Part shown: positions 38,420 through 48,271 of the stretch, in pieces | Layout: each line of letters begins with the position of its first letter | Position numbering within the stretch: the first letter of the stretch is position 1 | From: Acidobacteriaceae bacterium KBS 146 | GTDB lineage: Bacteria; Acidobacteriota; Terriglobia; Terriglobales; Acidobacteriaceae | Direction of reading: 5' to 3' | Assembly (NCBI GenBank): GCA_000688615.1 | Contig: JHVA01000001.1 | Coordinates: 310,001 to 374,000, forward strand | DNA length: 64,000 nucleotides | Position numbers and translations under genes: made by a program | The notes under the pieces: model-generated | What the model saw: the letters and a program-made list of their open reading frames with translations, nothing else | Told to the model about the DNA's origin: nothing | Databases searched by the model: none

Positions 38420-39177
38420 TGGGAGTCGGCATCTTAGTGGAAGATCTGAACGCATGGTATGGGTCGACACATACGCTGCAGGACATCAACCTGCACATTC
38501 CGGCCAATCATGCGACCGCTCTCATCGGACCTTCGGGATGCGGAAAGTCGACCTTCGTACGCTGCCTGAACCGCATGCACGAAACGAATCCCATTGCACG
38601 CGCTACAGGCGTGGTGAAGATGGGAGATGTCGATATCTACCGTGAGGCTTCGCCAGTAGAGATTCGCCGACGCGTAGGCATGGTCTTCCAGAGGCCAAAC
38701 CCATTTCCGACGATGTCCATCTATGACAACGTGATCAGCGGCCTGAAGCTGAACGGATTCCGGAATCGGCGAGTGCTCGATGAAACGGTAGAGCGATCGT
38801 TGAGGCAGGCCGCTCTGTGGGAAGAGGTGAAGGACGACCTTAAGAAGAAGTCCGGAGCATCGCTCTCGGGCGGTCAGCAGCAGCGCATGTGTATTGCCCG
38901 AGCGCTTGCAGTCGATCCTGAGGTCCTGTTGATGGATGAACCGGCTTCGGCCCTGGATCCGGTATCGACGTCGAAGATTGAAGACCTGATCTTTCAGTTG
39001 AAGAGCCAGTACACGATCGTCATCGTGACACACAATATGCAGCAGGCTGCACGCGTCGCCGAGAATACAGGCTTCTTTCTCAACGGAAAGCTGGTTGAGT
39101 TTGATTCGACGCACAAGATCTTTACGAACCCTCGTGACAAGCGAACGGAGGATTACATTACCGGGAGGTTTGGCTAA
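38419..39177 (+). CDS. pstB: Phosphate ABC transporter ATP-binding protein PstB
   Basis: A 252-residue ATPase that drives phosphate import. Walker [10 protein letters not shown] with K43, Q-loop [17 protein letters not shown], signature LSGGQQQR, Walker [14 protein letters not shown] and the switch histidine in VTHNMQQA. The start is GTG, overlapping the pstA stop, with GGAGG six bases upstream; upstream in-frame codons belong to pstA sequence. Confidence 0.97.
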   Translation: MGVGILVEDLNAWYGSTHTLQDINLHIPANHATALIGPSGCGKSTFVRCLNRMHETNPIARATGVVKMGDVDIYREASPVEIRRRVGMVFQRPNPFPTMSIYDNVISGLKLNGFRNRRVLDETVERSLRQAALWEEVKDDLKKKSGASLSGGQQQRMCIARALAVDPEVLLMDEPASALDPVSTSKIEDLIFQLKSQYTIVIVTHNMQQAARVAENTGFFLNGKLVEFDSTHKIFTNPRDKRTEDYITGRFG

Positions 39178-39845
39178 TGCGGGTTAAATTTCATCAAAGC
39201 CTTGACGAGCTCAAAGAGAAGCTGCTGGTCATGGCGGGGATGGCAGAACAGGCTATCCAGAGGTCGATTGAGGCCTATCGTACCCGCGATCTGAGCATCT
39301 GTGAGCTGGTGCTTCATTCGGAGCCTGCGATCAACCGTCTTGAGCGAGAGATTGATCAGATGGCGCTGGATCTGCTGGCGATGGAGCAGCCTATGGCGAT
39401 TGATCTCCGCTTCATTCTCTCGGTGATCCGGATCAACGCAGATCTTGAGCGCGTGGGAGATCAGGCCGTCAACATTGCTATCCGGGTGCGCGAGATGGGC
39501 GCCTTTGCCAATATCGATCTGCCGGTTGATATTCCTAAGCTCGCAGAGTTGGCATCCGCCATGGTCCGCAAGGCTCTTCAGGCCTTTATTGAAGGGAATG
39601 CGGAGATGGCAGACTCTGTCTTTCTGATGGACGATCAGGTGGACAACATGAACGATGCTGCCTATTACGCGTTGAGCTCCTTGATCAAAGAACAGCCTGA
39701 GTTGACGCCCCAATCACTGAATGCTCTGATCATTGCCCGCAACCTGGAGCGTGTAGGGGATCATGCAACAAATATTGCGGAAGACGTAATCTTCTGGGTG
39801 CGTGGAGCCGATGTCCGACACCACGCCGCTTCTGTCCGTCCTTAA
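39177..39845 (+). CDS. phoU: Phosphate signalling regulator PhoU
   Basis: A 222-residue cytoplasmic protein of two three-helix bundles that connects the Pst transporter to PhoR and holds the kinase off when phosphate is ample. The duplicated metal-binding motif appears as RINADLERVGDQAVNIA and ARNLERVGDHATNIAEDV. The ATG shares one base with the pstB stop; the stop codon overlaps the convergent nuclease gene by four bases. Confidence 0.96.
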   Translation: MRVKFHQSLDELKEKLLVMAGMAEQAIQRSIEAYRTRDLSICELVLHSEPAINRLEREIDQMALDLLAMEQPMAIDLRFILSVIRINADLERVGDQAVNIAIRVREMGAFANIDLPVDIPKLAELASAMVRKALQAFIEGNAEMADSVFLMDDQVDNMNDAAYYALSSLIKEQPELTPQSLNALIIARNLERVGDHATNIAEDVIFWVRGADVRHHAASVRP

Positions 39846-42800
39846 TCGAGTGGCATGGGCCACCAGATAAAGCCAGAGATCACCGGATAGTAAAGGGCAA
39901 GACGGATCGATTCGGCACCCACTCTGGGTAGCATTGTCCTTCCGTAGGCCTCCAGTTGGGCAGCGTACTTCTGACGCTCCTGCGATAGAAAATCGTTCAA
40001 TGCCAAGCCCTGATTGTGAGTGGTCTTGTAATCCACAATCCAGAGATGATCCTCACCAGGAAACAGGGGCTTTTCGCCGGCAGAAAAAGTGCGATCCAGG
40101 CGAAGGTGTGAAATCTCTTCGTGCCATGACGTCAACGCTTGTTCGCTGGAGGAGTTCTTATGGGCGCTGAGCAACCAGACCCCCACAGGATCGCGCAACG
40201 TTGACAGCAGGGCGTTTTGGACGCGTCCTGTGAGTTGATCGACGATCTGCGGTGACAAGCCCTCGCTACGGAGGACCCCAACGATACGCGGTCTCCAGCT
40301 TGGCAGTAGTTCCAACAAAGAGTCGGGCGTTGTTCCACTCGCAAAATCAGCAGAAAGAACCTCCAGGAAGGCGTGCACTGCCGTCCCAAAGGCGCGTGCC
40401 TCAAAGGAGCCCTCAGGCCTTTGAAAGGTTTCTGCCAAAGGTCTAGGTCGCGCGTCGAGCCGGACTGCAGGTTGAAAGCGAGCGATAGGCAAGACATGCA
40501 AAGGAAGGCGGTGAAGGATCGCTTTTGGCGATTCTTCCATCTCGGCAGCCAGCGCTGGCAGAACGAGACTTTCACTCTCGGGCGACCGAAAGGCGATGAC
40601 GGGAGCCGTCAGAGGCCGCGAGGTGGTGCTGGTGTCGACGAAATGAGGTTCAGCTGCCAACCATGCTGCCTGCAGCAGACTTCCTGGACTTCTCTGGATA
40701 CTTCCATCCTGGTTGTGCGCCGGTGAGGCGAAAAGGTGGAGCTCCTCGCGTGCCCGAGTGCACGCGACATAGAAGAGCCTTCTTGATTCCGCGCTCTCAC
40801 GCGAACGTTGAATGCGGTTCAGCCACAAAGTGAGGGCTTCGGAGTCCCGCCCCTTGCCGGTGATGGGCGCAAGGATGACGGATGCTGCATCTTCTGACGT
40901 GCTCGCCACTTCGTTCCATGCGAGCAGGCGGCTTGTGCCGGTGCGAGTTCTCTTTTCAAGACCGGGAACCAGGACAACATCCCACTCAAGGCCCTTCGCA
41001 CCGTGGATCGTTAGCAGGTCCACGGCTCCCGGGACAGGAGAGGTCTCAGCGTACAGGGAGGCAAGCCGATTGCGGAGCTGCGAAAGGTCGATCGCGTTGT
41101 GGTGCTCGAGATCATCCAGAAGTTCGAAGTAGGTTCGTGCATTGTTTTTTTGCTCCTGGCTGAGCGGGAGATCGCCTCCGAGAGATTTCCATGTCCTTTC
41201 GACCAATTCTGACAGAGGAAGTCGAGAGTGTTGTTTGATTGCCGTCTGAAGAATAGGCCAAACCCTTGCCAGCCGTTGGCAGCTGTCCTCGCAGAGTTCC
41301 TGGCCGCGCTCCAGAAGCAACTCTTCCACGGTCTTCTCAAAGAGATCCGGAGTATCTTTCCCTGTTAGGAGGTGGAGTTCAGCGAGTTCGAGTCCGCACC
41401 AGGGGGCTCTCAAAAGCGCAAGCCATGCCACTCGATCCGCGGGATGGAGAAGCGCCCGTGTGAGGGCAAACAGATCGAGTATCTCCGGGCGCTCATCGAG
41501 CGGTTCAATCCTGACAGCGCGAAAGGGAATAGGAGACTGGCGCTTCAACTCCTCGACGATCGCGGAGAGATGAATACGGTTCCTGACGAGAACGGCAATC
41601 TTCCACGGTTCGGTTCTGCCCGAGGTCAGCGGGCGGCAGCGCCATCGTTCGATGACATTTCTTACTTCCATCGCTTCGCGTCGCGCCTGGCGGCGCAGGA
41701 TTCGTCTTCGATCCTCAGGAGAAGCGGACTTCGATGGAACCACCTGCGTGTGCCACGCAATGTTTTCAGTGTCAGGAGATATTCCCCGGACAGGCTGTGC
41801 GGGGACGTAAGGAGCTTCATCAGGATGATCTTCACTGAGATCCGTAGGAAAGAGGCGCGCAAAATCGTCGTTGAAGGAGGTAACGAGCGATTGCTGCGAA
41901 CGAAAATTTGCAGTCAGGTACAGACATCCAAGATCGATGTCTCCAAGACGCTGCCGCTGCATGGTTTGGATAAATCGCTCGACCCGAGCCTGGCGGAAGA
42001 GGTAGATCGATTGCTTCGGGTCGCCTACAAGAAAGACCGTCTGGCTGTGCCCATCCCATCCCTGGGTAAGAAGCTGGATCAGCTCATACTGGGTCGTCGA
42101 AGTGTCCTGCATCTCGTCTACGAGCAGATGCTGTAGTTTAGTCCCCACGGCATTTTCCAGGGCAGCGCCTTCGTTGCGAAGTGCGGCACGGGCCACCAGA
42201 CCGGGCTCCGCAAAGTCGCATTCTCCTCGTTCTGCAAATACCAGTTGCAGTTCGGCCAGCGCACGGTATAGCACGCGGAAGAGGGCTTTGACCACGCGCC
42301 ATTGCTCTTCCGGATACTTTGCAGGGGGAATCGTTGCGATTCCCTCAAGGGCCTCGTAAAGCTTGTCATCCTGGCTAAATTGACTAACGATCTCACCCAG
42401 ACGCTTTGCTTGATCTTTGCCGATATCGAATTGAAGATAATTGCGGCTGAAGCCCGAACGCCACCCTCCGCTTGGTTTTATCAGCAGGTGAGCCAGCGCT
42501 CTCCAGTGGTCAAGATCTTCAGCCGTTTCACCGGGGGCACGGTGCAGACCCACGCAGATGGCGATGGGGGAGGGAGCGCCGTTGAGTCCGTCCTGGCCTG
42601 CCATCTCCGCCGCCAGCATAGAAAGATCATGCAGCAGATGGGGCGAAATCAAGCGTGCGAGCCTGGACAATTCTATACAAATGGCGTCGGCGAGAGTTCG
42701 CTCAATCTGTGGCAGCACTTGTTGGTCGAGATATGCTTCGGCGAGCATCTCTTCGCCAAGAGGGACCAGTCGTCCCCACTGGTCACGCAGCGCAAGCATC

Positions 42801-43459
42801 TCGGCCAGCAGTTGGCGCACCTGCGAGAGGTTGCCATCGCGATGCAACAAGATCAGGCGTAGGGCATCGCTCAGCGCTGCGTCTTCGCCACCGAGTTGCA
42901 GGAGTGTTCGCTCAGCGGCGGTCCGATAGAGAGACGAAGCATCTTCGACCGGCGCGTAAGCTGCGCTTCCAGAGAGCACGGGAAGGCTTCGGGCGATCTC
43001 CGCGCAAACCGAGTCGATGGTGCGTATATTGAATCGTCGTGGATGGTCGAGCAAGTTCCATCCATGATTGCGGTCGCGTTCGAGAACCGCTGTGGCAAGC
43101 TTACGAGTGGACCGTTCGAATTCATGCCTGGTCTCATCAGATCCCGCGGCTTTCTCCAGCTGCTCGAGGACACGTTCCCGTATCTCTCCCGCTGCCTTTA
43201 CCGTGAAGGTGATGGCAAGCACCTCCTCCGGCTGCTCTACTCCCGGAAGTGCCAACAACTTGAGGTAACGCTGGATCAGCAAACCGGTCTTGCCAGAACC
43301 TGCAGGCGCTTCTACGATCCAGGATCGCGTGACGTCCAGAGCGAGCTCGCGCTGGGGGCGATCGGGAGGTTCCGCAGCTGAAGGCCGTTCGACCTTCTCA
43401 GGTTCCGGTGGAAAGGTGAAGAGCTCACCCATTCCCAGAGTCGAAGGTCGTTTCTTCAT
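39842..43459 (-). CDS. AddA-like UvrD helicase-nuclease
   Basis: A 1205-residue UvrD/RecB-family helicase with a C-terminal RecB-type nuclease, acting in double-strand break end processing before recombination. Walker A is APAGSGKTG with K57, motif Ia AITFTVKAAGEIRER, motif II VDEMQDTS, motif III FLVGDPKQSIYLFRQA, later TIHGAKGLEWDVVLVPG and YVACTRAREEL. The nuclease has FGTAVHAFLE and the catalytic D1143-Y-K1145 (IVDYKTTHN). ATG at 43459 has GAGG six bases upstream; it overlaps its partner gene by 35 bases. Confidence 0.92.
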   Translation of the reverse strand: MKKRPSTLGMGELFTFPPEPEKVERPSAAEPPDRPQRELALDVTRSWIVEAPAGSGKTGLLIQRYLKLLALPGVEQPEEVLAITFTVKAAGEIRERVLEQLEKAAGSDETRHEFERSTRKLATAVLERDRNHGWNLLDHPRRFNIRTIDSVCAEIARSLPVLSGSAAYAPVEDASSLYRTAAERTLLQLGGEDAALSDALRLILLHRDGNLSQVRQLLAEMLALRDQWGRLVPLGEEMLAEAYLDQQVLPQIERTLADAICIELSRLARLISPHLLHDLSMLAAEMAGQDGLNGAPSPIAICVGLHRAPGETAEDLDHWRALAHLLIKPSGGWRSGFSRNYLQFDIGKDQAKRLGEIVSQFSQDDKLYEALEGIATIPPAKYPEEQWRVVKALFRVLYRALAELQLVFAERGECDFAEPGLVARAALRNEGAALENAVGTKLQHLLVDEMQDTSTTQYELIQLLTQGWDGHSQTVFLVGDPKQSIYLFRQARVERFIQTMQRQRLGDIDLGCLYLTANFRSQQSLVTSFNDDFARLFPTDLSEDHPDEAPYVPAQPVRGISPDTENIAWHTQVVPSKSASPEDRRRILRRQARREAMEVRNVIERWRCRPLTSGRTEPWKIAVLVRNRIHLSAIVEELKRQSPIPFRAVRIEPLDERPEILDLFALTRALLHPADRVAWLALLRAPWCGLELAELHLLTGKDTPDLFEKTVEELLLERGQELCEDSCQRLARVWPILQTAIKQHSRLPLSELVERTWKSLGGDLPLSQEQKNNARTYFELLDDLEHHNAIDLSQLRNRLASLYAETSPVPGAVDLLTIHGAKGLEWDVVLVPGLEKRTRTGTSRLLAWNEVASTSEDAASVILAPITGKGRDSEALTLWLNRIQRSRESAESRRLFYVACTRAREELHLFASPAHNQDGSIQRSPGSLLQAAWLAAEPHFVDTSTTSRPLTAPVIAFRSPESESLVLPALAAEMEESPKAILHRLPLHVLPIARFQPAVRLDARPRPLAETFQRPEGSFEARAFGTAVHAFLEVLSADFASGTTPDSLLELLPSWRPRIVGVLRSEGLSPQIVDQLTGRVQNALLSTLRDPVGVWLLSAHKNSSSEQALTSWHEEISHLRLDRTFSAGEKPLFPGEDHLWIVDYKTTHNQGLALNDFLSQERQKYAAQLEAYGRTMLPRVGAESIRLALYYPVISGFIWWPMPLD

Positions 43460-46154
43460 CAAGGTCCTCGTCAAATGCGGCCGGGTTCAGACGGCACAGG
43501 ATGCGTTGGGCGCAGTAGGCGCAGGTGCTGGGATAGTTCTTCGGATCGACGTCCGGCGCACCACGGTGAAAATCGTTAGCGAGATCTTCAAGAATGTTTC
43601 GCCAGACAACAAGCTGTTCCTCGAGCGTTATCTCGCGTCGCCTTGAGGATGATCTTCCAGTCGCAGCGATCTTACGGGTATAGCCCTCCAGAGCCATATC
43701 CTTGCCTGCGCGGATCTGTGCGAATGCGAGATCTGCCAGAGGAACATCCGGTTGCGCTGCCTGGCTGATCACGGCATAGAGCGGGAGTTGAGGTTCTTCA
43801 GGACGTTCCGACTGCCAGTGTGCAGCTTTTGCGCCACCTGTCTTGTAGTCAAGAATAACTTCTCCGTCCTCGGTGACATCGACGCGATCGACGCGGAGAT
43901 TCAGGCGAAGGGAACCTATCTGCACATCGGAGGTCTCTTCTTCACTGAACTTGACCGTGAACGGTTCGCGACGGAGCTCGAGGTCGAGCCACGAGTTGAT
44001 CAGGTTGACCAGACGGGCGCGCTGCAGGTCGACATACGCTTCTTCCCACCGCGTCTTAGCGGAAGCAGAAGGTTTCTGGAGACCGTACTCGATGGAGCTG
44101 GACAGCACGCTCGCCCTTTCCGCAGCCGACATGGCTTTGAGGGCAGACTGAGAGCGGACCTGCTTCCAGAAATGTTCGAGAACCCGATGGAGAATGTTGC
44201 CGCGCTCTCCGGCATCCATTCCGAGCTCGATCTCGCGAAGCTGCGTCGAGCCAAGGCGTCTCTCCGCAAAAGCGCGGAATCCGCATGCAGCCTGCAGCTT
44301 CAGGATCTCAGCCCCACCGGGAACAACGTGATCCGGCACCTGTGGGAGCGGACGGAGGTCGGAGAATTCTTCCAGCTGGAGCGGAACGGAATCGGGGACC
44401 GAGGGTACAAGAGAGGCCATGGAAGTTGGTTCAAGGCGAAGAGACTGCAATAGAGGCGAAGGGCGTTGGGTACCTTCGGAGACCTCTATGGGATAACTGA
44501 AGACGACAAGAGTTGCGCTCTCCGCAATTCGTTTGGTGATGCGTTGCGCAGATGCATCAGCAAGGTCAGGAGCCGCGCCGGGAATTCCCAGTTCGTGTTG
44601 CAACGCCCAGGGGAGCAGGGGACTGGTGGTGCTCTTTGTCGGCCAACCCAGGTCGCCTGCACCGAGGAACCAGATAGCGTCGAAGCTGCTTCCGGCGGCC
44701 TCCAGAGGACCCATGATCTGAACCGGGGCTCGATGAGACTCAGGTGCGAACATGGTCTGCTGGGTCAATCTTTGGAGTTCAGAAAGAACCTGTTGGAAGG
44801 ACACCTTTGTGCCGTCGATATCCAGGGTGATCAGCTCGTCGAGCGTGTTCTCCCATTTTTGACGCGTCTGAAATTCAACGCTGTCTTCGCCATCGCTTCT
44901 GCCCCACTGAGCGACCTGTAGCAGCTTCCTTATGAAGTCGACCCATGCTGCATGGGGGCGCTGTTCTTCGGTCAACGATTGCGCGGAGCGCATCATTGCG
45001 CGAAGGGTGTTTGTGAGGAAACTGAGGCGAGGCTTTCGCCGCGATCGAGACAGAGCTTCCGTTAACCACGCTAAGGAGATCTCCGGGCGAAGGAGCTTTG
45101 CTTTGCGGAGCTCGAAGGCATCGAATACCGCCCTGCTATTCCGCTCAGATTCGGCCATGGCGAATAGAGGAGAGACAAGTAGTGTACTCACTCGTTCTAC
45201 GGGTAAGGGCGCGGCGCACCAGTGCACGAGATCCAAAGCGATTCGCGTCATCGGTGTCTCTGACAGCGGAACGCCAAGAGAGAACTCGTAGGGGGACGCA
45301 GCATTGATTGCATGAATCGATTGAAGCTCGGGAGCGAGGACTTCGCGAAAGATGCGATCGATCGAACTCCGTTTCGTCTCCAGGGAGGTCACAATCATGG
45401 CAACACGCTGCGCTGGGTCTTCTTCCAGAAGCTTTCTGGCCCAGCGCGCAGCCATCGTGACCTCCTGGATCCCGTTCTCAGCAGCGACAAGGAGTCGCTG
45501 TTGCGAAACGACGGAGACGTCCAGACGCTCGACGGAGACTCCAGAAGCCGAAATTGCATCCACAAGCATGCGTTGCGCAGGCAGCAGCTCATCGAACCCG
45601 ACCAAACCTATGGGGCTCGAACGGAAACGGCCTTCGGAAGCGGCATGGCGAAGGGCGTCTTCAAGTGCAGCGCGAGATAAGAGTTGCTGGGTACGGCATC
45701 GCCGGTCGAACTCTTCCGCCCAGCGCTGAAAGGCCTTTGTCTCGGGATGAGACCAGCCGCTCTGCAACCGCCTGAGACCGTTGTGGCGAAGAAGAAGTTG
45801 CCATGCGTCCGCAGCCATTCCGGCGATTGAATCATTGGAATGCAGGCTTGCCGGGAGCTCCTTGTCCGACGCAACGATCTTGCGCCACAGAGCGTGTTCT
45901 TGAGTGCGATTCAGCAAGACTCTGGTAGCTTCACCCCTGACGATCAGGTCTTGCCAATGACCGGTGCACCAGGCATCCCAGGAGAGAATCGCAGCAGACC
46001 CCCAGGTAACCTGTCCGGAGATACGATTCCGTTTATCGAACGCATACTGCAGGGTGCGGGCAGCCCGCTGATTGGCTGCGACAATGGTTGCGCCTCGTTC
46101 CAACGCATCAACAACGGTCTGGGGGAGCTCTTCAGCGAGACCTTTCACATGCAT
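43425..46154 (-). CDS. AddB-like nuclease subunit with iron-sulfur cysteines
   Basis: A 909-residue protein of the 'probable DNA repair protein' type that pairs with an AddA-like helicase. The N-terminal part has a helicase fold but no Walker A lysine (the equivalent region reads AANQRAARTL). The C-terminal PD-(D/E)xK nuclease has DRVDVTEDGEVILDYKTG with D769 and K771. Cysteines C624, C878, C881 and C887 match the spacing of the AddB/Dna2 iron-sulfur staple. First gene of the pair. TATAAC lies nine bases before the ATG and no clear ribosome site is seen. Confidence 0.87.
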   Translation of the reverse strand: MHVKGLAEELPQTVVDALERGATIVAANQRAARTLQYAFDKRNRISGQVTWGSAAILSWDAWCTGHWQDLIVRGEATRVLLNRTQEHALWRKIVASDKELPASLHSNDSIAGMAADAWQLLLRHNGLRRLQSGWSHPETKAFQRWAEEFDRRCRTQQLLSRAALEDALRHAASEGRFRSSPIGLVGFDELLPAQRMLVDAISASGVSVERLDVSVVSQQRLLVAAENGIQEVTMAARWARKLLEEDPAQRVAMIVTSLETKRSSIDRIFREVLAPELQSIHAINAASPYEFSLGVPLSETPMTRIALDLVHWCAAPLPVERVSTLLVSPLFAMAESERNSRAVFDAFELRKAKLLRPEISLAWLTEALSRSRRKPRLSFLTNTLRAMMRSAQSLTEEQRPHAAWVDFIRKLLQVAQWGRSDGEDSVEFQTRQKWENTLDELITLDIDGTKVSFQQVLSELQRLTQQTMFAPESHRAPVQIMGPLEAAGSSFDAIWFLGAGDLGWPTKSTTSPLLPWALQHELGIPGAAPDLADASAQRITKRIAESATLVVFSYPIEVSEGTQRPSPLLQSLRLEPTSMASLVPSVPDSVPLQLEEFSDLRPLPQVPDHVVPGGAEILKLQAACGFRAFAERRLGSTQLREIELGMDAGERGNILHRVLEHFWKQVRSQSALKAMSAAERASVLSSSIEYGLQKPSASAKTRWEEAYVDLQRARLVNLINSWLDLELRREPFTVKFSEEETSDVQIGSLRLNLRVDRVDVTEDGEVILDYKTGGAKAAHWQSERPEEPQLPLYAVISQAAQPDVPLADLAFAQIRAGKDMALEGYTRKIAATGRSSSRRREITLEEQLVVWRNILEDLANDFHRGAPDVDPKNYPSTCAYCAQRILCRLNPAAFDEDLDEETTFDSGNG

Positions 46155-46255
46155 ACACTTCAGGTTATACGCCGTCGACCGAAGGAAAACAGCGGTCGGT
46201 CCGGATAAGATACGTCGGGACGAATGGACGTATGATCGATACAGGAGTGAGCCTC

Positions 46256-47173
46256 GTGTATCGGAAGCAAACGGTCCTTTTTCTAACCCTTGTTTTGGGC
46301 ATCATCAGCATTCTCTTTACGGGATGCCAACGAAGTGGCCTCTCCAACCCTTCCAATGCTGCACAGACCGGCACTCCGAAGACATTTCCGTTACGGGGAA
46401 AGGTCATCAGCACGGATGCAAGTCATGTAACGCTCGCCCATGATGCGATCCCCGGTTTTATGGAAGCCATGACCATGCCCTACAAGCTGAAGGATCCCAG
46501 CATCGTCAGCGAATTGCATCCCGGAGATATCATTACCGCAACGCTGCATGTCGTCGAGGATGAGGGTGGCTATCACGATGCTGTGATCGACAATGTGGTT
46601 GTCGTCGCACAGGCCAAACCCGACTACAAGCCCGCAAAGCAATACCACGTTCCCAGCGTCGGAGATTCGGTTCCCGACTTTCGCATGCTGAACCAGAGTG
46701 GCCACACCATTCATCTGGAGCAGTTCCGTGGCAAGATCCTGGTGGCGACCTTTATCTATACCCGTTGCCCGTTGGCGGACTATTGTCCTCGCATGAGTCA
46801 TAACTTTGCCGAGATCGATCAGGCCCTGGCCAAGGATTCAGCGCTCTATCAAAAGACACATCTGCTTAGCATCAGCTTCGATCCTAAATTCGATACCCCG
46901 TCCGTACTTCGCACCTATGGGGAGGCTTATACGGGCCACTCAACCAAACAAAACTTCGCGCATTGGGACTTTGCTGTTCCACCGGCAAGGGAGCTCGATC
47001 AAGTTCTCGAATTCTTCGGGGTTGGCGTCACTCCAGACGAAAATCAGACGATTGCGCACTCGCTTTCCACCGTTGTGATCGGAAAAGACGGAAAGATCGC
47101 AGCATGGTATCCGACAAACGAATGGAAACCATCTGAGGTCGTTGATGCGATCAAAAAGGCGGCTGCGGCTTAG
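46256..47173 (+). CDS. Sco-type copper lipoprotein with CusF-like N-domain
   Basis: A 305-residue lipoprotein (lipobox ILFTGC near residue 19). A CusF-like copper-binding barrel (about 45-115, FPLRGKVISTD and IPGFMEAMTMPY) is followed by a thioredoxin-fold SCO1/SenC domain (about 135-300). Sco copper ligands are C171 and C177 (CPLADYC) and H268. The cysteine spacing is five residues instead of three. It probably delivers copper to cytochrome oxidase CuA. GTG at 46256 has AGGAG eight bases upstream; in-frame alternatives are ATG 46232 and GTG 46247. Confidence 0.85.
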   Translation: MYRKQTVLFLTLVLGIISILFTGCQRSGLSNPSNAAQTGTPKTFPLRGKVISTDASHVTLAHDAIPGFMEAMTMPYKLKDPSIVSELHPGDIITATLHVVEDEGGYHDAVIDNVVVVAQAKPDYKPAKQYHVPSVGDSVPDFRMLNQSGHTIHLEQFRGKILVATFIYTRCPLADYCPRMSHNFAEIDQALAKDSALYQKTHLLSISFDPKFDTPSVLRTYGEAYTGHSTKQNFAHWDFAVPPARELDQVLEFFGVGVTPDENQTIAHSLSTVVIGKDGKIAAWYPTNEWKPSEVVDAIKKAAAA

Positions 47174-47192
47174 TGGTTTTATGGAATAGAGA

Positions 47193-47636
47193 TTAGCGTC
47201 CGCAGATATACGCTTCGAGATGACGGATCGTCTCTTCCTGTTCCGTGATGATCCAATTCACAAGATCTCCAATCGAGATAATCCCTGCCGCCTTCCCGTC
47301 TTCCATCACGGGCAGATGACGGATTCGATTTTTTGTCATGACGAGCATGCAGTCGCCAACCGTGTGCTCAGGAGATACGCAAAGAGCGGGGGAGGCCATG
47401 ATCTCGGAGACCGCCGTCTCTTTGGACGATCGGCCCTGCAGGATTACTTTTCGCGCATAGTCCCTCTCCGTGATCAACCCCGCAAGGTGGTCTTCCTCCA
47501 TCACCAAAAGCGCGCCGATCTCTTTTTCGGCCATGATTTCCATGCAGCGATACACCGAAGTATCCGGGCGAACGGACCAGATGAGGCGTCCTTTTCTCTT
47601 TAGGACAGCGTTGACCTTTGTTGCCAGTTCACTCAT
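47193..47636 (-). CDS. Two-CBS-domain protein
   Basis: A 147-residue cytosolic protein made of a tandem CBS pair (about 20-75 and 80-140), a module that binds adenine nucleotides. Typical segments are IGALLVMEEDHLAGLITERDYARK and RIRHLPVMEDGKAAGIISIGDLV. No other domain is present, so it may be an energy-state sensor that acts on a partner. GGAG lies seven bases before the ATG. Confidence 0.9.
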   Translation of the reverse strand: MSELATKVNAVLKRKGRLIWSVRPDTSVYRCMEIMAEKEIGALLVMEEDHLAGLITERDYARKVILQGRSSKETAVSEIMASPALCVSPEHTVGDCMLVMTKNRIRHLPVMEDGKAAGIISIGDLVNWIITEQEETIRHLEAYICGR

Positions 47637-47681
47637 GAACGATCTCCTTTTCAGGAAAGAGAATTGCCCGGGAACGGCTGA

Positions 47682-47698
47682 TCTGCTCTTCGAGCAGA
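47682..47698. repeat. Short perfect hairpin upstream of the CBS gene
   Basis: TCTGCTC (47682-47688) and GAGCAGA (47692-47698) flank a TTC loop in the 202-base divergent spacer. It may be an operator or leader structure for the CBS gene. Confidence 0.4.
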
Positions 47699-47838
47699 CT
47701 GCAGCTTAGTCTTCCGCGGGCTCACCTGGCAAAGATTCTCAATAAACTCAGAAGTCTTTTATTGAAGGTAAGAGGGTTCCATCAGTTATTCTTGGCATTC
47801 ACACGTTTAGAGTCTTTCTGACAGAGGAGTAAGCGGTT

Positions 47839-48213
47839 ATGGCGAAGTTGACGATTGGATTTGGAGTTCTTCTCATCCTTCTGGCGATCCTTGGTTTTGT
47901 CTCGACCGGAAGTACCCACCCGACCGCCCTGATTCCGGCTGGATTTGGCATCCTTTTCATCGTCTTCGGTGTTCTCGCAGATAGCCCCGATCCCAAGCGG
48001 CGGATGCTTTGGATGCACATCTCTGTTACGCTCGCTCTGCTGGCTTTTCTCAGCACGATTACGGCCGATGTGCAGGCGATCAAGATGTCGCATGGAACGG
48101 TATATCCTCACCCCGCAGCCGTACTCGAAAAAGCTGCGATGTCACTGTTCTCTTTGATCTATGTACTCTTCTGCGTGCGTTCCTTCATTAATGCTCGAGT
48201 GAAACGCGCTTAG
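47839..48213 (+). CDS. Small four-helix membrane protein
   Basis: A 124-residue hydrophobic protein with about four membrane segments (about 3-21, 28-47, 57-77 and 96-116) and conserved-looking DSPDPKRRMLWMH between helices 2 and 3. GAGGAG stands eight bases before the ATG. I know no function. The ABC exporter gene begins about 60 bases downstream on the same strand. Confidence 0.8.
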   Translation: MAKLTIGFGVLLILLAILGFVSTGSTHPTALIPAGFGILFIVFGVLADSPDPKRRMLWMHISVTLALLAFLSTITADVQAIKMSHGTVYPHPAAVLEKAAMSLFSLIYVLFCVRSFINARVKRA

Positions 48214-48271
48214 ATCGCACCCCGGGAGGGTGTGTGCGACGAGGTCACGGCAGGCGTACACTTTCAGTAAC

